Shown here: positions 8,636-17,883 of the stretch, piece by piece | How the letters are laid out: every line of letters starts with the position of its first letter | Numbering within the stretch: position 1 is the first letter of the stretch | Source: Truepera sp. bin119 | GTDB lineage: Bacteria; Deinococcota; Deinococci; Deinococcales; Trueperaceae | DNA length: 64,000 nt | Direction of reading: 5' to 3' | NCBI GenBank assembly: GCA_002239005.1 | Contig: MPNL01000003.1 | Location: 62,001-126,000, forward strand | The notes under the pieces: generated by a model | What the model was told of the DNA's origin: nothing | The model's database searches: none | Seen by the model: the letters and a program-made list of their open reading frames with translations, nothing else | Translations under genes and position numbers: made by a program

Positions 8636-10801
8636 CTAGCGTCGGTTGCGATTACGGGAGTCGCGACCCCCGCGCTGCGGTCGCGCTGCGATGCGACCCT
8701 CGAGTTCGGGGCGTATGAGGTCGATCTTACCGCGGTCGTCGATCTTGTTGACCTTGACTCTGATCGAGTCCCCCGTTTTCAGGTGATCCTCGACCCGTTC
8801 GACGCGTCCCTCGGCAATCTGCGAGATGTGCAGCAAGCCGTCTGTGCCGGGGAAGAGTGATACGAAGGCACCAAAGTCCACAGTCTTCACGACCCGGCCC
8901 TCGTATACGGCGCCGACCTCCGCTTCGGCCGTGAGTGCCTCGATCTCTCTCTCAACCTTCGCGGCAGCCTCGCGATCCTCACTGTAGATCTTGATGGTTC
9001 CGTCCTCCCCAACCTCAATCTTTACCCCGTGGGCTTCGAGTTCCCGGATCTGCTTGCCACCGGGGCCAATTACACTGCCAATCTTGTCAATGGGGATCTT
9101 GGTTAGTAGGATGCGCGGCGCGCGTGGGGAGAGTTCGGGCCGCGGCCGGTCGAGCACCTCGCCCATGGCCCTCAGGATGTGCATGCGGCCCTCCCGAGCT
9201 TGGGCAAGGGCCTCGTGCATGATCTTGGCGGTGATGCCCGAGATCTTGATGTCCATCTGGAGAGCTGTCACTCCGTCGCGGGTGCCGGTCACCTTAAAGT
9301 CCATGTCGCCTAGAGCATCCTCCGAGCCGAGGATATCGCTCAGGATCCGGTAGGATTCACCCTCCTTGACTAGGCCCATGGCGACCCCCGCGACCGGTTT
9401 GGCCAAGGGGACCCCGGCGTCCATCAGGGCGAGCGAGCTTGCGCACACGCTGGCCATGGAACTCGACCCGTTGGATTCGAGGGTCTCGGCCACGACGCGG
9501 ATAACGTAAGGGAACTGCTCCTGGTCGGGGACCTGTGTGGCGAGCGCCCGCCTGGCAAGATTCCCGTGACCTTGCTCCCGCCTGCTGACCCCCCGGAGGC
9601 GTTTCACCTCGCCTGTGGAGAACGGGGGGAAGTTGTAGTGGAGCATAAACTCTTCGGTCTCCTCAAGTCCGAGGTCGTCCACGAGCCGGTTGTCGCGGCC
9701 CGTGCCGAGTGTGGAGACAGCTAGCACCTGAGTCTCTCCCCGGGTGAACACGGCGGAGCCGTGCGCCATGGGGAGGATGCCGACCTCGACCCAGATCGGG
9801 CGGATCTCATCTGTGCGCCTCCCATCGCTGCGGAGGTTGTCTGCGAGGATCATCTTCCGCAGTTCGACCTGTTCGGCTTTGCGGAAGGCCTCCTTGAGCT
9901 GCCCGATCCGTTCCGGTGCCCTCTCGGCCTCTGGATCAGGGACGAGGCTCTCTAAGATTTCGGCGCACAGGTTTGAGATCGCCTCAGAGCGCCCATGCTT
10001 ACCCTCCACGAGAAGAGCCTGCCGGAGGTTCGCACCCTGTGCTTTCCGAACCATGAGTTCGAGATCCTCCTCGGAGACGGTTGCGGCCGGATTGAATGAC
10101 CGTTTTCTGGTACCGACATTGGAGCGCATTCGCTCGATCATCTCAGTGACCGGTGCGAGTTCGCGCTGAGCGAACTCGATGGCGCCGATCATCTCGTTTT
10201 CGGAGAGCTCCTCGGCTGCAGCCTCGACCATAAGGACTGCGTCCCTGGTAATGGAGACGGTGAGGTCGAGCTTGGAATCGGGTTCCTCCAACTCCTGGAA
10301 GGAAGGGTTCATGATGTAGCGACTGCCGATGTAGCCGACCTTGCCGCAGACGATAGGCCCGCCCCAGGGGATATCGGAGATGGCCAGGGCCGCCGATGCG
10401 CCGATGGCCCCTAAGGGACCGGGGTCATTGATCTGGTCGGCGGAGAGGATGGTGATGATGACTTGGACCTCGTTGCGGAGGCCTTTGGGGAAGAGTGGCC
10501 GGATCTGGCGGTCAGTGATTCGGGCATTGAGCGTGGCCTGGGTTCCCGGGCGACCCTCCCTCCGAAGGAAGGATCCGGGGATCTTGCCGATGGCGTAGTG
10601 CCGCTCCTCGTATTCGACCGTCAGAGGGAGAAACGGTAGTGCCGTCTCCGAGTCTGACATCTGGGCGGTAACCAGCACCATCGTACCACCGTATTGGACG
10701 GTTACGCTGCCGGAGACCTGCTTGGCATATTTGCCGGTTTCGATGATCAGGTCCCGGCCGCCCAGTCTGATCACGTAGCGATGAGGGTTTGGGGTCGTCA
10801 C
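8636..10801 (-). CDS. pnp: Polyribonucleotide nucleotidyltransferase (PNPase)
   Basis: A 721-residue phosphorolytic 3'-to-5' exoribonuclease. It has the standard layout: a first RNase PH domain (1-210), a helical linker, a second, catalytic RNase PH domain (about 320-540, with FTRGETQVLAV, YNFPPFSTGE and SDILGSEDALGDMDFKVTG), a KH domain (near 565-620, with IGSVIGPGGKQIRELEA) and an S1 domain (near 630-700, with VVKTVDFGAFVSLFPGTDG). The C-terminus is Arg-rich. The start is GTG at 10801 with AAGGAGA seven bases upstream. It lies between rpsO and rnj, the usual rpsO-pnp order. Confidence 0.98.
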   Translation of the reverse strand: MTTPNPHRYVIRLGGRDLIIETGKYAKQVSGSVTVQYGGTMVLVTAQMSDSETALPFLPLTVEYEERHYAIGKIPGSFLRREGRPGTQATLNARITDRQIRPLFPKGLRNEVQVIITILSADQINDPGPLGAIGASAALAISDIPWGGPIVCGKVGYIGSRYIMNPSFQELEEPDSKLDLTVSITRDAVLMVEAAAEELSENEMIGAIEFAQRELAPVTEMIERMRSNVGTRKRSFNPAATVSEEDLELMVRKAQGANLRQALLVEGKHGRSEAISNLCAEILESLVPDPEAERAPERIGQLKEAFRKAEQVELRKMILADNLRSDGRRTDEIRPIWVEVGILPMAHGSAVFTRGETQVLAVSTLGTGRDNRLVDDLGLEETEEFMLHYNFPPFSTGEVKRLRGVSRREQGHGNLARRALATQVPDQEQFPYVIRVVAETLESNGSSSMASVCASSLALMDAGVPLAKPVAGVAMGLVKEGESYRILSDILGSEDALGDMDFKVTGTRDGVTALQMDIKISGITAKIMHEALAQAREGRMHILRAMGEVLDRPRPELSPRAPRILLTKIPIDKIGSVIGPGGKQIRELEAHGVKIEVGEDGTIKIYSEDREAAAKVEREIEALTAEAEVGAVYEGRVVKTVDFGAFVSLFPGTDGLLHISQIAEGRVERVEDHLKTGDSIRVKVNKIDDRGKIDLIRPELEGRIAARPQRGGRDSRNRNRR

Positions 10802-10960
10802 TGCTTCTCCTTAGATTGAGGTTTGGGCTTCACGCCGTCCGGGGCGTCGACCACGGTGTCAGAGGCGTCATCGGGACGCCAGAAAAAAGGAGGCGGCGTT
10901 TTGCCTCGCGAAGGGATTCTCTGAGTTGGAGAGGACGTGTGTGGTCCGTTTGATGTCACC

Positions 10961-11230
10961 TTAACGGCGAAGGCCGAGGTTCTGGATAAGCTCTTTGTAA
11001 CCCTCGTAGTTGCTTCGCTCGAGGTAGCCGAGGAGCCGCTTGCGCTGTCCGACCATGGCAAGCAGGCCCCGCCGGCTATGGTGGTCTTTGCGGTGAGCCT
11101 TTAGGTGCTCACTCAGTTCGTTGATGCGGGCGGTGAGGAGGGCCACTTGGACCTCGGTAGCCCCCGTGTCAGTCTCGCAACTGCCAAAGGTGCGCACGAT
11201 ATCGAGTTTTTGTTCCTTGCTGAGTCCCAT
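10961..11230 (-). CDS. rpsO: 30S ribosomal protein S15
   Basis: An 89-residue ribosomal protein that binds 16S rRNA early in assembly of the 30S platform. [20 protein letters not shown] and [19 protein letters not shown] are the S15 core helices, and the length is standard. In many bacteria S15 represses its own message and shares a transcript with pnp. The 159 bases between rpsO and pnp hold no gene I can identify. The 264 bases upstream, to the S9 peptidase gene, contain a TAGAAT-like minus-10 near 11333 but no convincing minus-35. Confidence 0.97.
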   Translation of the reverse strand: MGLSKEQKLDIVRTFGSCETDTGATEVQVALLTARINELSEHLKAHRKDHHSRRGLLAMVGQRKRLLGYLERSNYEGYKELIQNLGLRR

Positions 11231-11494
11231 AGTCCAAATACCCCTTCCGACCCCAGAACGGAGGCCGAAGCGGTGAATCCAAGCGGAATCGTTATATAGA
11301 GCTCGATCTCCTCCCAGATCCCCAATACACTATTCTAGCATAGTAGGGGGCGCTATCCAAATGGAAACCTTGCACCCTCGCACCGCTCTGACGTCTGTGG
11401 CGTACTTCGGAGGCGCTCACCCTAACCACCCTAGCAACGTAAAGTGCTACCCGGAAGGCTTATGCTTGCAACCCATGTTTTGTGGGTTCGACAC

Positions 11495-13423
11495 CTACCT
11501 CCCGTGCTCATCGAACCATTCCAGGATCGCCTCGAGTCGCGCTACTCTCCGGTCGGGCCTGCCCGATCGGGAAAGTTCGTGCCCCTCATTCGGGAAGCGG
11601 AGCAGCTTCGTCGCGGCCTTTCCGATCCGTTTGAGGGCGGTGAACCACTGTTCGGCCTGTTCGATGGGGCAACGGTGATCCTCCTCAGAGTGGAGGATCA
11701 GGATCGGTGTGACCACATTGGCCACATGCCTAATCGGGCTCTGGCTCCAGAGTAGCTCCGTTTTGCTCCAGGGATCACCGCAGAGCTCTCGCTCTGTGAA
11801 GTAGGGACCGATGTCCGAGGTGCCATAGAACGAGAGCCAGTTGCAGATGGAACGCTGGGTGACGGCGGACCGGAACTCGTCCGTCCTCCCAACCAGCCAG
11901 TTGGTCATGAAGCCCCCGTAGCTTCCCCCTGTCAGGTGTACGGGGACCGCCTTGCCACCGAAAGCACCCCTCGCGTGGCGGGCGATAGCTAGGACATCGT
12001 CGGCGTCAACGGTGCCGTAGCGCCCAAGGATGGTTGTTGCAAAATCGGCCCCGAAGCTCGAGCCGCCTCGAGGGTTGCCGTATACTACGGTGTACCCGGT
12101 TGCGGCGAGGATATGAAACTCTAAGTAGAACCCGTATCCATAGTTCGTGTGGGGTCCCCCATGGACCTGGACAACGAGCGCTCTATCCTCTCTGGGCTCG
12201 TGTGGCTCAAGTTGCCAGTAGGCCGGCCCCGACTCCCCGGCGAGGATCGGCCCGCGCGGCTCGTTTAGTACGTGTGCCGCAGTGAACTCCGCATTGACAG
12301 CTGTGAGGGCCGTCGGTTCGCCACCCTCTCTAATGAGATAGAGCTCTCCTGGTTGTGTCGGCGTCTCCACGGTACATACGACCTTGCTGGCTCCGGCCGC
12401 GAATGAAGTTGTAGCCGCTGCGGCGTCGCCCCACGCTCGAATTTCTCCGTTCAGCGTGACGTCGGCGAGGTTCGACCGGCCCGCCCTGTTAAGATTAAAT
12501 AGGAGTCGTTCTTCGTCGAGCCAGTGCGGTACGTTGGGGTAGGCCCCGTAGCGGCTGTCGCCCCCGACGCTTTGGGTCGCGTCAGTATCCCCGGTCAGCA
12601 GGCGCGCCTTGCTCGATCCGGTGGGGAGGTAGAAGAGGCCCACCGGGCTGGCGGAGTTCTCGGGATCTATGGGACTTAAGTAGGCGATTCCCGCGCCGCT
12701 GGGATGCACGGAGAGCCCCTTGAGGTGCAGGGGGACGGGTGTGACTCCCCCTACCTTCCCAGAGCCCAGATCCAGGCGCTGGATGTGAGTGCGCCCTATG
12801 TCGGCCTCCTCCTCACTAAGGGCTCCGGTGAAATAGAGGGAGGAGCCATCGGGGGCTACCACGAGATGCTCCGGCTCGAACGCCGGTTGATAAAGTAGCT
12901 TAAGCGATCTGGAGCGTCGGTCGAGGCGGTAGATCGCAGCGGGAGTGTCGCGCAAAAGTCCTTTCCCGTCACGCTTGTAGGCCCTCCTAGTGATGGTACG
13001 GGGGCCTTTAGCCTCGTCGCTCCAGTCGCCAGCAGAGATAAGAAAGATCGATTCGCTGTTTGGGTGCCAGGCGAAGGATTCAACTCCTGCAGGCAGATGA
13101 GTTACTCGGATCGCCTCACCTCCGCCGGTGGGGATCAGGTAGAGTTGGGGTTTCGTGTCCGGGTGGGCTACGGAGAGGAAAGCGAGGTGGGCCCCGCTAG
13201 GACTAAAGCGCGGTGAGGTATCCCGCTCCCGGCCAGCTGTGAAGGGCCCGCCCACGCCAGCTTCGAGTTCAAACAGATAGAGGACCGTCCGGTAGCTCGG
13301 TGACCCCTCGTCGATCTCAATCCGGGTCACGCAGGCTGCGGCGAGGTGGCTGTCGAGACTGATTGCAGGATCGGCAACGAAGGCGAGGTTAAGGAGATGG
13401 TCGGGCTTAAGAGTGGAAGGCAT
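11495..13423 (-). CDS. S9-family serine peptidase (acylaminoacyl-peptidase type)
   Basis: A 642-residue prolyl-oligopeptidase-family enzyme. The N-terminal two thirds is a beta-propeller of WD40-like PD repeats (TSPRFSPSGAHLAFLS, SFAWHPNSESIFLIS, VVAPDGSSLYFTG). The C-terminal alpha/beta hydrolase domain has the Ser in LTGGSYGGF near residue 499, an Asp in LHSEEDHRCP and a His in PNEGHEL. VHGGPHTNYG marks the oxyanion region. The open frame extends further upstream, but that part lies inside the methyltransferase gene. I chose the ATG at 13423, whose A is also the last base of the rlmB stop (TGATG overlap). No signal peptide is seen, so it probably acts on peptides in the cytoplasm. Confidence 0.92.
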   Translation of the reverse strand: MPSTLKPDHLLNLAFVADPAISLDSHLAAACVTRIEIDEGSPSYRTVLYLFELEAGVGGPFTAGRERDTSPRFSPSGAHLAFLSVAHPDTKPQLYLIPTGGGEAIRVTHLPAGVESFAWHPNSESIFLISAGDWSDEAKGPRTITRRAYKRDGKGLLRDTPAAIYRLDRRSRSLKLLYQPAFEPEHLVVAPDGSSLYFTGALSEEEADIGRTHIQRLDLGSGKVGGVTPVPLHLKGLSVHPSGAGIAYLSPIDPENSASPVGLFYLPTGSSKARLLTGDTDATQSVGGDSRYGAYPNVPHWLDEERLLFNLNRAGRSNLADVTLNGEIRAWGDAAAATTSFAAGASKVVCTVETPTQPGELYLIREGGEPTALTAVNAEFTAAHVLNEPRGPILAGESGPAYWQLEPHEPREDRALVVQVHGGPHTNYGYGFYLEFHILAATGYTVVYGNPRGGSSFGADFATTILGRYGTVDADDVLAIARHARGAFGGKAVPVHLTGGSYGGFMTNWLVGRTDEFRSAVTQRSICNWLSFYGTSDIGPYFTERELCGDPWSKTELLWSQSPIRHVANVVTPILILHSEEDHRCPIEQAEQWFTALKRIGKAATKLLRFPNEGHELSRSGRPDRRVARLEAILEWFDEHGR

Positions 13424-14157
13424 CAGGATATCTTCGTACGGCTTGTCTGGATGGTGTGCAGGAGAATGCCCGTTGCCACTGAGGCGTTGAGCGATCCGAC
13501 CCGGCCGCGGAGCGGGATGCCTATGAGTTCGTCGCAGGTGTCCCGGACGAGGCGGCGCAGGCCGCGACCCTCCGAGCCGATCACTAGAGCGAGGTCGAGG
13601 TCCCAATCGACCGCATCTAGAGTGGAGGTCGCCTCTCCCGCAGCCCCGTAGACCCAGAGACCTCTGCGCTTTAGGACCTTAAGGTAGTGGACGATATTGG
13701 TGACCTGAACGATGGGGAGATGGGCTGTGGCCCCGGCGGCCGCCTTCACAGCCACCGCAGAGAGCGGGGCGTTCCTCCTCTGCTCGCTCACGACCCCATG
13801 CGCTCCTAGCGCCTCGGCGCTTCGGATGATCGCGCCATAGTTCCTAGGGTCTTGGATCTGGTCGAGGACCACTAGGAGGAGTGGTTCGCCCCTTTGTGCT
13901 GCCAGTTCGAAGGGTGCTTCTGGCTCGGAGATCTCGACCTCCGCCAACTCCGCTGCTATGCCTTGGTGCCTCGCGGTTCCGAGCGCCCGGTCGAGAACGA
14001 TCCTGGGGAGTGTGTCGGTGGGTATCCCAGCCTTGGCGGCGAGCCGTTCGAACTCGCGGGCCACCTTTGCTTCGATGCCGTCAGCGAGAAGGAGACGCTC
14101 GACCTGCCCACTACCCCAGAGGGCCTCTCGAACCGCTTGGCGCCCGTAGATGATCAT
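13423..14157 (-). CDS. rlmB: SpoU-family 23S rRNA (guanosine-2'-O) methyltransferase
   Basis: A 244-residue TrmH/SpoU methyltransferase. IIYGRQAVREAL starts the N-terminal RNA-binding domain seen in RlmB, which methylates G2251 of 23S rRNA in E. coli. The knotted catalytic domain carries VLDQIQDPRNYGAIIRSAEA, LVIGSEGRGL and IPLRGRVGSLNASVATGILL, the three SpoU motifs, including the Arg/Asn and SLNAS residues that bind S-adenosylmethionine. It overlaps ribF by four bases upstream and the S9 peptidase downstream, so all three are translated from one message. The exact rRNA target is inferred from the family; a TrmH-type tRNA enzyme is less likely because of the N-terminal domain. Confidence 0.9.
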   Translation of the reverse strand: MIIYGRQAVREALWGSGQVERLLLADGIEAKVAREFERLAAKAGIPTDTLPRIVLDRALGTARHQGIAAELAEVEISEPEAPFELAAQRGEPLLLVVLDQIQDPRNYGAIIRSAEALGAHGVVSEQRRNAPLSAVAVKAAAGATAHLPIVQVTNIVHYLKVLKRRGLWVYGAAGEATSTLDAVDWDLDLALVIGSEGRGLRRLVRDTCDELIGIPLRGRVGSLNASVATGILLHTIQTSRTKIS

Positions 14158-15047
14158 GGTTGCAGGACTGCCTTCGCAGCCTCCCGGTCCTGTTTCAGTT
14201 GGGCCTTAAGGGCTTCGAGGTTGTGGAATCGAAGTTGGCCTCGGAGGTGGGCATGGAATGAGGTTTCGATGGTTCGCCCGTAGAGGTTGAGGTCGTCGCA
14301 GAAGAGGTGAACCTCGAGCGAGGGGGGGGCGTCAGGAAAGCTCGGCCTCAGACCAGCGTTGGCCATGCCCTTGTAGGTTTCGCTCCCGATCCGTGCAGTT
14401 ACTGCGAAGACCCCAAGCGGTAGGGCCTTGCGCTCGTCTGCCATCACATTCGCAGTGGGGAAGCCGATGGTCCGGCCCCGGGACTTGCCCCGGGTCACGC
14501 GCCCGATTGCGAGGTAGGGGTAACCTAGGAGACGATTCGCCTCCTCGATCCTGCCAGTAGCTAGGTGTTCGCGGATGCGGGACGAACTTACTACCTCACC
14601 CTCTACAACCTTGAGTCCGAACACCTCAAGTCGGCTGGCGATGAGGCTGAGGTCGTTTAGGTTCCCAGCCCTCCTGTGCCCGAACCGGAAGTCCTCGCCG
14701 ACGACGATCGTGTGGGGGGCGAGGTGCCTCAGTTGGTCGATGAAGACCGCTCTATCGGTCTGGGCGTAGCTGTGATTGAAGGGGATGGTGACAATCGCAG
14801 CGGGTTCAAAGGGGGAGAGGAGGGCCCGTTTCTCCTCATCGCTGGAGAGGAAGTGGGCACCGGAGAAGACGACTCGAGTGGGGGGAAAGAAGGTGATCAC
14901 GACGCTGGATCTGCCGGTCGCCTTCGAGCGCCCCCGGACATGCTCGAGGAGCATCCGGTGCCCCCGGTGCACGCCGTCGAAGTTCCCGATGGTAACAATT
15001 GCCCCCTTTACGTCGAGCGCACTAAGGTTGTCGGCTAAGATCACCAC
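14154..15047 (-). CDS. ribF: Bifunctional riboflavin kinase / FAD synthetase
   Basis: A 297-residue RibF that makes FMN from riboflavin and then FAD. The N-terminal adenylyltransferase domain has IGNFDGVHRGHRMLL (a HxGH-type nucleotide site), FRFGHRRAGN and VVSSSRIREHLATG. The C-terminal kinase domain has GRVTRGKSRGRTIGFPTANV, and GVFAVTARIGSETYKGMANAG followed by LEVHLFCDDLNLYG. Length and order are normal. It overlaps rlmB (ATGA) and the NUDIX gene (7 bases), so it is part of the long minus-strand operon. FAD made here would serve the flavoproteins elsewhere in the window, but that link is general. Confidence 0.97.
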   Translation of the reverse strand: MVILADNLSALDVKGAIVTIGNFDGVHRGHRMLLEHVRGRSKATGRSSVVITFFPPTRVVFSGAHFLSSDEEKRALLSPFEPAAIVTIPFNHSYAQTDRAVFIDQLRHLAPHTIVVGEDFRFGHRRAGNLNDLSLIASRLEVFGLKVVEGEVVSSSRIREHLATGRIEEANRLLGYPYLAIGRVTRGKSRGRTIGFPTANVMADERKALPLGVFAVTARIGSETYKGMANAGLRPSFPDAPPSLEVHLFCDDLNLYGRTIETSFHAHLRGQLRFHNLEALKAQLKQDREAAKAVLQP

Positions 15048-15532
15048 TCCCTCCCGGAGCGGCCTAGGGCGACTAGGAGCCCGACGAGAGTGGGGGCGCT
15101 AGTGACGATCCTGCCCTCCGCGACGGAGCTCCATACTTTAGCGGGCTCTCTCCAGGCCACGGTAATCGACTCGCCTTCGTCCTGCTCCCCTTCAGTCCTG
15201 TGAAGCTGTGTCGCCTCAAAAAGATAGAGTTCCTCGTTGGAGAAGCCGGGGCTAGAGTACATCCGCGTGAGGGGTGAGAGCTCCCCGGCGAGGCGCGTCT
15301 CCTCGGCAAGTTCACGCGCCGCAGCCTTCGCCGGGGTCTCGCCGGGGTCGATCAGGCCCGCAGGGAGTTCCCAGGTCTCCTTGTTGATCGCTGGTCGGTG
15401 CTGAGTGACGCCCAACACGTACCCAGACTCCATAGCGAGGACGATGACAGCCGCAGGGTGATCCACCACTTCCCAGCGCCCCTCGAGGCGGATGAGGTCT
15501 AAGATGGTTCCCCGGTAGAGGAGTTCGCGCAC
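15041..15532 (-). CDS. NUDIX hydrolase, ADP-ribose pyrophosphatase type
   Basis: A 163-residue NUDIX protein. The Nudix box is readable as GLIDPGETPAKAAARELAEE followed by TRLAG; the metal-binding Glu residues of REL-x-EE are in place, while the usual Gly after EET is Arg, a common change. VTQHRPAINKETWELPAGL is the ADP-ribose pyrophosphatase-type segment before the box. The reaction would be hydrolysis of ADP-ribose or a related sugar nucleotide to AMP; the substrate cannot be fixed from sequence. It sits 38 bases after ftsZ and overlaps ribF. Confidence 0.9.
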   Translation of the reverse strand: MRELLYRGTILDLIRLEGRWEVVDHPAAVIVLAMESGYVLGVTQHRPAINKETWELPAGLIDPGETPAKAAARELAEETRLAGELSPLTRMYSSPGFSNEELYLFEATQLHRTEGEQDEGESITVAWREPAKVWSSVAEGRIVTSAPTLVGLLVALGRSGREW

Positions 15533-15570
15533 CCCGACAATGTATCAGAATAAGGGTTTCGCTTAAGGCT

Positions 15571-16623
15571 TCAGCTCTCCCCACCCTCAGGGTTATAGCG
15601 CAGGAAGGCGGGTATGTCGTAGTTGCTGGGGTCATAGGTCGCGCCGTCTTTAATGAACTTAGGTGGCCGAACAACATTCATCTGCGGGCTGTGATCGAAG
15701 CCTGCCGCAATGACGATCACCCGCACCTCGTCCGCTGCGTCCTCGTCATAGGTCACACCGAAGAGCACGTTCGGGTCCTCGACCTCGGTGGCCTCGCTGA
15801 TCTTTTCAACGATCTCATTAGCGTCGTGGAGGGTTAGATTTTCGGAGCCAGTGATGTTGATCAGGAGATGGTGTGCGCCCTCTACCCCGCGGGCGAGCAG
15901 AGGGCTATGGGTTGCAGAGAGTGCCGCCTCCTCAGAGAGCTTCTCGCCGCGTCCAGAGCCGATGCCCATACGGACAGTCCCGGCATTAGAGAGGAGCGTT
16001 GTCACATCTGCGAAGTCGACGTTGATCAGCCCGGGAACGTTGATCACGTCGGTGATCCCCCGAACGCCGTGGTAGAGGACCCGGTCGGCGATCCGGAAGG
16101 CGTCTGTCAGGGTAACCTTCTTATCGAGGAAGGAGAGCAGTCGCTGATTCTCGACCATAATCAGGGCGTCCACCTTATCCTCGAGCTTCCGCAGGCCCTC
16201 CTCGGCAACGCGCTGCCTCCGCGGGCCCTCGAAGCTGAACGGGGAGGTCACCACAGCGACGACGAGCGCCCCAAGTTCACGAACGATCTCAGCGATGACC
16301 GGTGCGCTGCCCGTACCGGTGCCGCCTCCCATTCCAGCTGTAAGAAAGACAAGATCAGAACCCCGGAGCGCCTCCGCAATCCGGTCACGATCCTCGATTG
16401 CGGCCTTCTCCCCGACCTCGGGATTCGCCCCCGCCCCTAATCCCTTGGTTAGGTTGTCTCCCATCTGGATGCGAGTGTCCGCTAGGCTGCTGGCAAGGAC
16501 CTGAGCGTCGGTGTTTGCGGCTAGGAACTCGACCCCACGCATCCCGGTCTCGATCATGCGGTTGATCGCATTGTTTCCGCCTCCCCCGAGGCCGACCACC
16601 CGTATCACTGCGTTGTCGTTCAT
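15571..16623 (-). CDS. ftsZ: Cell division protein FtsZ
   Basis: A 350-residue tubulin-like GTPase that forms the Z-ring. GLGGGGNNAINRM (residues 11-23) and the tubulin signature GGGTGTGS (99-106) bind GTP, and a T7-loop region follows near NVDFADVTTLL. The C-terminus has DIPAFLRYN, the conserved peptide that docks FtsA and other membrane tethers, with a short linker. GAGGAGCAAGGG lies just before the ATG. It is the last division gene of the cluster and follows ftsA by 27 bases. Confidence 0.99.
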   Translation of the reverse strand: MNDNAVIRVVGLGGGGNNAINRMIETGMRGVEFLAANTDAQVLASSLADTRIQMGDNLTKGLGAGANPEVGEKAAIEDRDRIAEALRGSDLVFLTAGMGGGTGTGSAPVIAEIVRELGALVVAVVTSPFSFEGPRRQRVAEEGLRKLEDKVDALIMVENQRLLSFLDKKVTLTDAFRIADRVLYHGVRGITDVINVPGLINVDFADVTTLLSNAGTVRMGIGSGRGEKLSEEAALSATHSPLLARGVEGAHHLLINITGSENLTLHDANEIVEKISEATEVEDPNVLFGVTYDEDAADEVRVIVIAAGFDHSPQMNVVRPPKFIKDGATYDPSNYDIPAFLRYNPEGGES

Positions 16624-16650
16624 CCCTTGCTCCTCACCCTATACCTAAGC

Positions 16651-17883
16651 CTAGAAGAAATCCTTCAATAGGTTTCGTATCGTCCCCATGATCCTGCTTG
16701 GGGTGTCGGGTCGTGCAGCCTTTGTGTGCTCGAAGGGGGCGTGCTGCACTCCGTAGCGGACTAGACCGACAGCGGTAGCGTGAGCCGGGCTCGCCACCAC
16801 ATCGACCAAACCAGAGACTCCCTCCGGTTTGCCGATGCGTACCGGAAGTCGGAACCTATCGATCGCGATTTGGTCGAGACCTGGCGTCAGGGAGGCGCCA
16901 CCCGTAATCACCACGTTGCCCGCGAGCAGTTCGAGAGCGCCCATCCGCTGTTCGATGTTCTGCTTTACCAGGTCTAAGATCTCCATCACCCTTGGCTTAA
17001 TCACCTGCGCTAGCTCGAAGGTAGAGAGCGAGGTCGTGTAGTTGGCGTTCGAGACCTCAAGTTCGACATCCCTGTCGGCCATGTCGGGGAGCGCCACACC
17101 GTAGCGCTTCTTCACCCGCTCCGCCTCGTCCGGCGGGATCCGCAGCCACTGGCTGATATCCTGGGTGATGTGGTCGCCACCTAGGGGGATGACTGCGGAG
17201 TGGGCCAGTTGGCCGCGCCGGAAGACCCCCACGTCTGTCGTCCCACCACCGATATCGATCAGCAGGCTGATGAGTTCCTCTTCAGCCTGGTTTAAGACTG
17301 CGAGCCCCGAGGCGAGTGCTTGCACGACCACGCCGTCAACGGCGATTCCTGCGTCTCGGGCGCAGCGTTTGAGGTTCTGTAGCGGCCCTTGGGCACCGGC
17401 GACGATGTGCACATCCACCTCGAGCCGCACCCCAGACATACCCACCGGGTCGCGGATGCCGTCGTGGCCGTCCACCACATATTCCTGGGGGATGACGTGG
17501 ATGATGTCCATGTTGGCTTCGAGGGGGACCGCTTGGGCATTTTCGATAGTTCGCTCGACATCGGGCCGAGTGATCTCCTGACCCCGGCGGATGGCAGCTA
17601 TCCCGTGGCTGGTGAGGGCCTTGAGGTGACTGCCCGCGATTCCCACCCAGGCCGCTTGGACCTCCACACCGGCCACGCGCTCGGCGGCTGAGATCGACTG
17701 TCGCACCGAGGCGATGGTCCGCTCGAGGTTGACTACCACACCCTTCCTGAGTCCGTCGCTGGGCACCGTGCCCTCGCCAATGATGTCGAGGACTCCATCA
17801 GCTGCCACCTCCCCGATAACCGTACAGATCTTGGTGCTCCCGATATCGAGGCCGACGATGATATGGTCGTCAGTCATTGCCAA
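16651..17883 (-). CDS. ftsA: Cell division protein FtsA
   Basis: A 410-residue actin-like ATPase that tethers FtsZ to the membrane and recruits later division proteins. VGLDIGSTKICTVIGE (phosphate 1), LLIDIGGGTTDVGVF (phosphate 2) and VVITGGASLTPGL (adenosine) are the actin-fold motifs. The 1C domain is recognisable around YVVDGHDGIRDPVGM. The C-terminus IMGTIRNLLKDFF is an amphipathic helix suited to membrane binding. The ATG at 17883 overlaps the end of ftsQ by 14 bases; ATG at 17877 is an alternative. Confidence 0.98.
   Translation of the reverse strand: MAMTDDHIIVGLDIGSTKICTVIGEVAADGVLDIIGEGTVPSDGLRKGVVVNLERTIASVRQSISAAERVAGVEVQAAWVGIAGSHLKALTSHGIAAIRRGQEITRPDVERTIENAQAVPLEANMDIIHVIPQEYVVDGHDGIRDPVGMSGVRLEVDVHIVAGAQGPLQNLKRCARDAGIAVDGVVVQALASGLAVLNQAEEELISLLIDIGGGTTDVGVFRRGQLAHSAVIPLGGDHITQDISQWLRIPPDEAERVKKRYGVALPDMADRDVELEVSNANYTTSLSTFELAQVIKPRVMEILDLVKQNIEQRMGALELLAGNVVITGGASLTPGLDQIAIDRFRLPVRIGKPEGVSGLVDVVASPAHATAVGLVRYGVQHAPFEHTKAARPDTPSRIMGTIRNLLKDFF

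Noticed and set aside
8330-8860. 176-codon plus-strand frame across the rnj-pnp junction
   Set aside because: It is the complement of two firmly identified genes and has no family signature.
11427-13606. Longer N-terminus for the S9 peptidase, with 61 extra residues
   Set aside because: The extra part lies inside the rlmB gene, is Arg/Pro/His-rich shadow text, and the ATG at 13423 fits the family start and the coupled stop.
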